From Siphonodentalium dalli (Eukaryota > Mollusca > Scaphopoda > Gadilida > Siphonodentaliidae): a stretch of DNA of 64,000 nt. The notes under the pieces are model-generated. The model was not told the origin of the DNA. It made no database searches and saw only the letters and a program-made list of their open reading frames with translations. Of the stretch, positions 56,568 through 64,000 are shown in pieces. The translations under genes were made by a program, and so were the position numbers. Positions within the stretch are counted from its first letter, which is position 1; every line of letters starts with the position of its first letter. The stretch covers positions 46,297,549-46,361,548 of the forward strand of contig CP136067.1 in the NCBI GenBank assembly GCA_032622095.1, read 5' to 3'.

Positions 56568-58199
56568 GTGATATTGTAAACGGGATAAGACACTGTGGTA
56601 CAGCTCTATAGTAATTACTTTTTAGCAGCGCCACCTGTCGGCGTAGAGGGTTGGTCTGACAGCAGGTACTGCTGGCTCTGTATAATTATGATAAAACCCA
56701 GGCCGTTTGCCTGATATACATTGATATTACTAACACATAATCGATTTAGTATTGATTATCATGCAAGGGTGTTATTGGAATATGAATAAAAATGTACTCA
56801 CAAAGTTAAAGATGACTGATTTCAGGAGTTTTCTGTTCTTACGTTTGCCTTTGGTTGATTTAATGTCCTGAATTAGGAATGTCAGTGCTGCATATATTCT
56901 TAATATCAGAAAAATGTCAATGATCTTTCTATTTAAAGAAGAACAACATTGAAACTTGAGTTCGTCTGCGCCATTCATGGCATTTGTTAATCGCAAACGT
57001 ATTTTCCTTGATATAATACATTTGGAAATAGCTTCAGGAAAATACTTTCCAAAAAACTAATTTTGTGAATCCTGCTTGACTCGGGATGGTCAGCCCTCCA
57101 TATATTCCCTTTTTTTCTTGGCTAGGGCTTTCCATATAGAAAATATTTTCTGTTTATCTCCATCGGTATCTCTTGACTGTTCAATTAGAGGTTCGTAGCA
57201 AATGCAGTTAGGATGCCCTTTAACTGCCTTTGCAATACAATATCCGGCAATATACAGCAGAGTGTTTGTCAACGGTAGTGATGCCATAATGTCATTAATT
57301 CCCGTGACAATGTCCTGAGATGTTTCCGGAGGAACAGTGAAGTCTGCAACTTGTGATTTCGGTGCATTTCTTGATTGCACCTGATACATGGTGGCCAGAA
57401 TGCTGCCTGAGTAATCGATGCAGTTTTCGGTGGCTTTAGTGCAGCAGTGACGAAACACTTTCTAAACGCGTTGGCAAAATGATTAGCTTCTCTCCTCCAT
57501 CATAGTCGTTTTCTTTCTTTGCATTCTTGTACCTGGCGTTGAAACAGTTGATGGCTGTATAACGAGTTTTTGACTTTTTTGCGACATGTTCTAAATTTGC
57601 TTTTACAAAATCAGGCGGATTCATATTGAACAAAATGATGTCTCTATGAATACATCCAACCCGCCAGTGTATTCTCGCATAAATGAGACTTGTGGTCAGT
57701 TTGTGAATTTTTTGTTCATGTAGACACCAACATGCATTGCAGTTCTTAATTTATCTTCACATTAAATTAATATAACAAGCCAGTGGGTGGCAACATGTAA
57801 ATGTTTAACTTAATTGAAGGCCCAATATTTCCTGCCTAATCCTTGACATTTTTGTAATCAATTCGTAGATAGTTCTGATATAACTTGAGTCCACCCACAA
57901 ATTACCATTTTAACAGATTTTTAGATTGAAACCATGCATTGATCGTGCTGATCATGCCAACATTGGATAATGTCTCGATTATTTATTGTATAACTGTGGT
58001 TTTATGACTTCACACCCTTACTGTGTTAATTATTCTAGTTTTTAAATCAGGTTTAATTGGCATTTTGTATCAATTGGCCCCAATATTCCAATGCATTCAC
58101 CGTAGAAGCTAACGGCAGTTTACAGCACTGACCATCTCAAGCGATAAATTCTTGATTACACACAACGCCATAAGTGTCTTATCCCGTTTACAATATCAC
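56568..58199 (-). mobile_element. 1.6-kb DNA transposon with 26-bp TIRs and broken transposase
   Basis: GTGATATTGTAAACGGGATA(AGACAC) at the left has an exact inverted partner ending at 58199. The minus-strand frames 57633-57090 and 56996-56790 lie inside. No clear target duplication is visible, but GTGATA-like repeats adjoin both ends. Confidence 0.75.
57090..57633 (-). pseudogene. Putative transposase, frameshifted (P/THAP-like?)
   Basis: Two overlapping minus-strand frames (57633-57436 and 57458-57090) read as one protein with a frameshift near 57445. Residues NTLLYIAGYCIAKAVKGHPNC resemble the (L)xYIAGYIxRK...CxxC block in the C-terminal part of P-element/THAP9-like transposases; the rest is not diagnostic. 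The downstream frame 56996-56790 (IRIYAALTFLIQDIKSTKGK) with a GTGAGT donor may be the next exon. It is inside a TIR-bounded element, so a transposase origin is likely even if the superfamily is not certain. Confidence 0.45.
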
Positions 58200-58631
58200 T
58201 ATCACTGTCAGTAGCCTGTCAAAAACACTGTTAATTAATTTAAGAAAAACAAATCGGGTGTGAATAGGCCTGGCGTTAAGGTTTTGTGGATTTTGTTCCT
58301 CCTCTTGGCTAATGGCCACAAGACTAGTGGTTAATTTAGAATATAGGCTATATTATCCAGGGGGTTCAGTTGGACACCCCCCCCCCCTACAACACCGACG
58401 GAGACCCTCGGTATATAGCCATACACGTCCATGCATGCCATGTATACACGATAATACTGAACTATAGTATTACGTGCATACGACAAACGTTTATTCACAC
58501 AAGGTTTAAATTCAAGGACGGCATACATAATGTTTATTTTTAACTACAGCACAATGCAAATATGTATACATATTTCGTGTTTTGAGTAGGCCTACAGCAT
58601 AACCTATTGTGGTAATCGTACAGTATTGTGA
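58200..58631. other. Presumed P450 upstream region
   Basis: It contains a C-run at about 58377-58388 and no recognised gene. No convincing TATA box within 100 bp of the P450 start codon. Confidence 0.4.
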
Positions 58632-59034
58632 ATGACATTGGGCCGCTCCGGGTCTAATTCCGTGCTGCTTGTTAAGATGCTGGGCGAGCTCCATGCAGAT
58701 TCGTTTTCTTGGATATCGGTGTTTCTTGCCGTTTTCCTTCTTGTTGCTCTCATCTACCAATATAGATCAAAGAGTATCCGACTACCTCCGGGGCCAATGG
58801 GACTGCCCCTCTTGGGGAGCTTTCTAGATTTCCGTGGTCGGGATGTTAGAGATGTTTTGCGGGATTATAGAAACCAATACGGAGACATCTACTCGTACAC
58901 AGTGTTCACCAGACTGTACATAGTTATCAACGGCTACGAAACACTCAAGGATTTTTTTGTCAACAATGGGGAGCTTGTTTCGGACAGACCTGTACTTCCG
59001 TTTCGGTCACTGGTTGATCCAGAATACGTGCCAG
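58632..59034 (+). CDS. Cytochrome P450, CYP2-like, first coding exon
   Basis: This is a haem-thiolate monooxygenase of the endoplasmic reticulum; substrate unknown. The first possible ATG is 58632, but the one at 58677 (MLGELHADSFSW) has a better context (A at -3) and gives a normal microsomal N-terminus. From 58677 it shows a membrane anchor (SWISVFLAVFLLVALIYQY), then a short basic stretch and the hinge RLPPGPMGLPLLGS (PPGP motif). YGDIYSYTVF and DRPVLPFRSL follow, the A-helix to B-helix start. The exon ends at CCAG|GTAAGC in EYVPG, phase 1, as in many CYP2-clan genes. The haem-binding cysteine and all later exons are outside the part I can recognise: none was found to 64000, so the gene either continues beyond the window or this is an isolated exon. 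Confidence 0.8.
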
Positions 59035-60184
59035 GTAAGCTTTTTTTCATTCAACGTCACAGCCATTCTCTTGGCCTCACTTTATAGAGATGTGCAGCGT
59101 GTAACTTGTAATGTGCGACTGACGTGGTAAACGACTGAATTGTAACTGCTTATAAATTTAAAAGGCCCACTTAATTTTCGAACCCCCAGATTACATATAT
59201 AAAATATATGCCATATTATATACATGTACCATTTGAAAGAGGAAGCTCCAAAACAGTGTATTATCAACTTATCCGGTGTAATAAACTGTGAACATGTTGT
59301 TTTTGTTGAGTTACCAACGTGTTTTTGTCATCCAGTTTGTTGTAAAAGGTGTATTATTTTCAATGGAGGGGAATATTCCCCTTCCATTGAAAATTCATCT
59401 TTAGTTGGAATTCTTTTGCATTCTGGAAGCCAAAACGGGGGTAATCTTTATATGATTTCAGCTGTTTTCTATTTCTCTATGGGCATCTTCTGAGACACAG
59501 ATGTTTCAAATGGTGATGAATTATAGTATTTTAATCATATTTTATAGCATATAGGTTGTTATTAAAACCGTATATCAAGTCACTATAAAAAAATAGCGAG
59601 TTTGCGATTTCAAACCGGTACCTGTACGGGTACGCGTACGGGTAGCTAGCTACCCGTACCGGTACAGGTTTTGAAATCGCAAACTGTTTTACCGGTAGAA
59701 TTCATCACATCGACTGGTAATGTATGGTGAGCCAACTGCAACAAAAAAGATATTATGATATAGATTGTTATTCACGTTATTGGCCGATGTTATACTTAGC
59801 GTTATGGGTTGTTGGAAATTTGTATTTAGATTAGATGAGCACCAGGATAATCAGTTGCTTTCATCATGGACGAGCTATAGGTGACAGTTGGAAGAGGATG
59901 TTGCTTTTCTTTTACTCATATTGGTAATATTTTCAACAATTGGATTCTACAAGTCATAGACCGATCGAGTGTTGACAATACATCAGTTGGAATGTTTAAA
60001 CTTAGAAAATAGATTATGATAGCTCAAATATACAATTACGTTATATATAGTTAAAATGTCCAACCAATATTCGGTGTAAAATGTAATGTTTTAGACCAAG
60101 GGTCTAATATTGTCCTACATGTACTTTCAGTTCGATATAATACCGCATTTGTCCCTTATTTTAGTTGGGGAATATTTAGTCATA

Positions 60185-60573
60185 TTAAAGATGCATAATC
60201 CGAATTAACGCTCCCAAGTTACTATTTTTTTGGCTTCGGGGGTAAAAACAAACTATTTGATTCGAATCGATGAACCCACCATCAAAAGCGTAGAGTGATC
60301 AGATATCGACTTTTGAAGTTTGTTATTTCTTGAATTGTGTAATTATTTGTGGCTCAGAAAAGAGTCATGAAACCGACGGTCTCGGACAAAATTGCGGATG
60401 AAGATGCTTAACTCTAAAATCAAGTGGTAATGGGGCCACACTTTTATACTATTGTTGACAGCAGTTAGCATTATTTTGTTGTAATTTATCGATTCTGATA
60501 ACAAAAGCGTATTTTGAAGAAATGTTGTAACTTTATGATATAGGGACCGTCTGATCGGTTTGAGTAGCTTTAA
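60185..60573 (+). mobile_element. MITE family TTAA-1, diverged nested copy
   Basis: ATTAAAGATGCATAATCCGA, GGCTTCGGGGGTAAAAAC and GGTTTGAGTAGCTTTAA mark the same family as 3818-4298, but with more changes and a 389-bp length. Confidence 0.7.
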
Positions 60574-60734
60574 GTAAACCTTTGTTTGGAATCTTTCAAC
60601 AGATCGAAGGGTCGGCCCGTCGGGGCAAGGGAATATTTATCCCAAGAATTGGGATTGTTGTCGGGATCTAAACCCGGAGGTAGGTTGAAATGTTTAACTT
60701 GGTAACAAAAAAGATGTCAAAATGTAGTCTGTTT

Positions 60735-60930
60735 ATTATACGGATTGAATAAAGAGCGTTTGCTTCACTTCTGTGCGAAACACAGAAAACAGCTGAAACT
60801 CGCTCTGCTTATGCTTAGATTTTGTAGAGTATGTATAGGTATTTCGTGTCTTTGGCGACCTATATTATCCCCACTACAGTATACACCAGTATTTTGGTTC
60901 AAATGTGCCATGCCCGTTCAGATGGTAAAT
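60735..60930. mobile_element. TTAA-6-like fragment
   Basis: GAATAAAGAGCGTTTGCTTC, CTTCTGTGCGAAACACAGAA and CATGCCCGTTCA follow the order of 37760-37960. Confidence 0.45.
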
Positions 60931-61063
60931 ATATATTAAAATGAGAAATCAGTCCCCACCTACATACGATAAGGTAACTAAACGGTAATTGTATTCAAAT
61001 GTGCAATGCATAGATAAATAAACGATATATGATATATTTATGTCCTTGTACAATGGGTTGAGA

Positions 61064-61510
61064 CAGGGACGTGACGACAGGGGTGTCTCAACCCCCCCCC
61101 CCAACTTTGGTCAAATGTTCAACAACATTTGGAAATTTGATATACCTGACACAACATTTGTTGGAAATTTCACACAAACAATAGGTTGAAATTGTTTTCG
61201 TAGTTTGATTTTTGAACAATTTATCAGTGGAGAATTTGTAGTTTTTAGACCAACATTTGCATTTTCCCTATTTTTGGTAACATAATTTGGACTGAATGGC
61301 TGTCAGAAACAGTTGGAAATTATTCAAGCTTTGGGGGGTGTCAGGTCTCAAAATGTCCAACAATTGGAAAGCTTGATGCCAGCCAAGGGGAGGGCGTTCA
61401 AATGGAATTACGCGCAAACTTGTGAATTTGATATCGTTCGAGATGTATAGTTAGAAATTCGAAGGTGGACACCCTTCCTAACGCGCAGACCATCTATAGC
61501 CATGTCCCTG
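61064..61510. mobile_element. hAT-like MITE, CAGGGAC ends
   Basis: Ends CAGGGACGTGAC and (complement) CAGGGACATGGC, with GGGGTGTC and GACACCC blocks near each side. The flanks are 13-bp imperfect direct repeats CAATGGGTTGAGA and CAATGGGCCGAGG (61051-61063 and 61511-61523). It is nested in 59595-61931. Confidence 0.65.
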
Positions 61511-61967
61511 CAATGGGCCGAGGCTGCGTCTATAGCACCATCTATACACACTCTATTAATCACAACCTGTCATTAATGCAGTGAACAAAGTTGTTAGTGA
61601 AAACAATCGGCCTTCCGTATTTATCTAAGCGCTAGAAGCCGCCTCGAGAATTTGAACACAAATCCTGGGTTAAAATGACAACTTTATAAATAATATTTGC
61701 CCATGAAATCTTTCAATAAATAGGTTAACGCATAGCTGACTGGAATTTCATGGAATTCATGGACCTTTGAGTGAGAAAATCGTAGTGAAAGGCTACCGGT
61801 CAACGGGACAAATCTACCCGTTTCAATTCGCTATCGCTTTATGTGCTGCATTGAAAGTACCCAAGTAACCGTGACGATGTTCACAGATTTACCCGTACCC
61901 GTTCCCGTCGGACGGGTATCGCAAACTCGCTAATAATCGGTGACTCGAAAGTTAAGTGGGCCTTTAA

Positions 61968-63454
61968 AGAGTCAATCATCATAGTCGATTCTAGTACAAC
62001 CAATTCTAACCTGAACTCTTCTGAAAATGACAGTTTAATGCCTGCCAGATCCATGCAACAATATATAAGTGGAATATATATGTTGTCTGTCCGGCGTGTC
62101 ATATTGAGGAATTATGCATTTTCCAATAACCCATGAAACATATTAAAACTAGCGATACACATGCGGTTAATAAGAAAATGTTATAAAGCTGGAGAGTTTT
62201 AATATTTTGTTCGAAGCCAATTGACCGTGTGGAATCCGCACGCGATTAAATAGCGAAAGATACTTAATCGGGGTTCACGATAAAATAGCGATTGACGTTC
62301 GTAACATCACTGTGTGCGGACGGAACTGAACGCTGGTTTGCAACTTTGCGGTAAACAGCCATAAATAAAAGTCGCTCACCTCAGACTGACTACGGCACGT
62401 ATGTTTCCGTCTTTTCCTCCAATTGTGTAAAAATTCCAGCCCGGATGCCAATCTGCCTCGATGAGGGGTGTGTTCCGCTACATTTTCGTACTAATTACGT
62501 TTCAGTGTCCGGTCTACTTCTCTCGTATATCAAGCTTAAACCTCCTATTTTCGTGCTAAAAACACGTCACGTTTGCGATCAAAAGCACATTTTTCAAACT
62601 ATATGATGTCGTATTTAATAACAAAGACATGTTTTGGATGCCTTAATATCCCATTGAAAGACACGCTTAAAGTGATGTGAAACGTAAATTGAACCTCACA
62701 ATTGAGTTCCCTGCGTCATTCTGTGGGAAGAGTGAATAAAATAACTCCGATACACGAAATCCCCCATCCTGAAGTCAGTTTGTACACATTATACGGCCAT
62801 TCGGCTAACTATTTATATTCATCAATCGTCCCGATTAATCTCACCATAATAACACGAAAATACAAACCGATGCGTTGTCTTGTGCAGTCACGGAAATGCC
62901 CGAGCACTTCCGACTCGATTGGGATTGAATCGGGTTTCGTTCTCAGAAATGGCTTCTAGGGAGGATGACCGTTCGCTGGAATAGCGTCATGCACATCAGA
63001 ATATTAAAGCGAAAAACAAATTGACATCGCAATCGGTAGTCAATTCGACAGGGAAGGAATAGAAAGGGAATTGTTGCGTGAAATCACAAACGGAAGAACA
63101 TTGGCCGAGTTAGTGGCAAAGATTATAATCGAACAGTGATCGAGAGGTAATAATTCCAAAATGTTACTATTTATAGAAAATTGTAAGCGCATTGACCGAA
63201 TTTTTACATCAATCTGGCCGCAAGCACAGTACCGTTCAGAAAGAGTTGTCTTACTTTTGTAACTCAAAACTGTTTAATTACATTATACCTGTACAATAGT
63301 ACAAATAATTGGTATTCAATATGCCAGTACAGAACATTTGTTAGCTCATTGGCCATGAAATGTTTTTAATGGCAAATTCTGTTGTCAAGCTTTAGTAAGC
63401 ACTATTCATTCTGATGGATGATAACTATAATGGAAAGCCTTTTTCACATGTATT
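61968..63454. other. No gene recognised
   Basis: Possible intron or intergenic DNA after the P450 exon. Open frames up to 85 codons (for example 62702-62959) have no P450 or other family motif. Confidence 0.5.
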
Positions 63455-64000
63455 AGCTAATTGCACATTAGCGTAAGTGAATTACAATTAAGCGTAATGT
63501 ATTACACTCAGGTGTAATGCACACATATAAAGCGTACTTCACTTACGCTTAACCATATGATGTAGATAAAGCATTACTCCTATGAGTAATAGAATTATGA
63601 CTAGTGTGCTTAAGCGTAATTGATTAAAGTGTGCTTAAGCGTAATTGATTTACACTTAAGCTCACTGGTCATTTATTTTCATTGATAGATTAATTACACT
63701 TAATCATAAATGAATTATGCTTAAGCGATTATACGAGAAGCCGTTTTCACATTTATTCTGATTCTGCTTAATCGCAAATAATTTACGCTTAAGTGTAAAT
63801 CATTTGCACTTAAGAGCAAATCATTTATACTTAAATACAAATCATATGCGCTTTAGCGGAAATAGTATGGGAGGCCCTTTTCACATTTATTATTTATTTG
63901 CGCTTAAGCGCAAATATTTGTGCTTAAGCATAAATCATTAAGCACAAATATTTGTGCTTAAGCGTAAATCATTTGCGCTTAAGCACAAATATGTGTCTAT
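63455..64000. repeat. Array of about 20-bp CTTAAG-centred palindromes
   Basis: Many units of the type ATTTGCGCTTAAGCGCAAAT follow each other, often spaced by CA or C. For example TTTACGCTTAAGTGTAAATC, TTTGCACTTAAGAGCAAATC and TTTATACTTAAATACAAATC are consecutive near 63770-63842. Variants on the left centre on other hexamers (TTACACTCAGGTGTAA near 63502). CCTTTTTCACAT/CGTTTTCACATTTATT interrupts the array about every 150-250 bp. It runs off the right edge. Confidence 0.85.

Larger units (their letters stand above)
59595..61931. mobile_element. 2.3-kb insert with AGCGAGTTTGCGAT TIRs and AAT TSD
   Basis: AGCGAGTTTGCGAT and ATCGCAAACTCGCT are perfect 14-bp inverted ends, flanked by AAT (59592-59594 and 61932-61934). 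Near the left end a foldback runs GATTTCAAACCGGTACCTGT to ACAGGTTTTGAAATC. GTACCCGT-rich sequence is at both ends. There is no transposase. It contains two further insertions. Confidence 0.85.
59158..61967 (-). mobile_element. MITE family TTAA-4, split by a 2.3-kb insertion
   Basis: The outer ends TTAAAAGGCCCACTTAATTT and CGAAAGTTAAGTGGGCCTTTAA belong to one element of about 470 bp. It is interrupted after CACTATAAAAAAAT by 59595-61931 and resumes AATAATCGGTGACTCG. It lies in the presumed first intron of the P450 gene. Confidence 0.85.

Overview
The window looks like a compact but transposon-choked piece of a bilaterian animal genome, most likely a marine invertebrate. The evidence is an intron-bearing actin gene, a microsomal cytochrome P450 first exon, AT-rich intergenic DNA, and LINE, SINE, Gypsy, hAT and MITE relics of kinds common in invertebrate deuterostomes and lophotrochozoans. 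I cannot name the species. There are no bacterial genes, operons, rRNA genes or CRISPR arrays.

Layout. 1-18.7 kb is gene-free. It is framed by two 2,670-bp direct copies (1-2670 and 16008-18677) that differ at only three bases I could find, and holds minisatellites, palindromic MITEs, a decayed hAT transposon with a BED zinc-finger exon, and tRNA-derived SINEs. 18.7-25 kb is MITEs and hairpins. 25.2-30.7 kb is two opposed LINE fragments split by a 2.8-kb long-TIR element, a piggyBac-like MITE and a 469-bp palindrome. 31.5-37 kb is one shattered Gypsy-type LTR element (PBS, gag, protease, RT) with another LINE fragment inside it. 37-43.5 kb is MITEs and a non-autonomous hAT with a perfect 8-bp target duplication. 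43.6-48.3 kb is a three-exon, minus-strand, apparently intact divergent actin gene whose introns are full of MITEs. 49.3-58.2 kb is three stacked DNA transposons (49327-53360, 54114-56337, 56568-58199). 58.7-59.0 kb is the first exon of a CYP2-like P450 on the plus strand; its first intron holds at least three levels of nested insertions. The right end (63.46 kb onward) is an array of about 20-bp palindromes that runs off the window.

Only actin and the P450 exon look like host genes. They are convergent to nothing and not functionally linked; the rest is a record of repeated insertion. The clearest theme is a set of six short MITE families (here TTAA-1 to TTAA-6) that share TTAA boundaries, five of them with a following AAGG/AGG-type end. 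They make up much of the intergenic and intronic DNA. Several insertions can be proved from the sequence alone by target-site duplications, by empty paralogous sites, or by a restored reading frame in the interrupted element.
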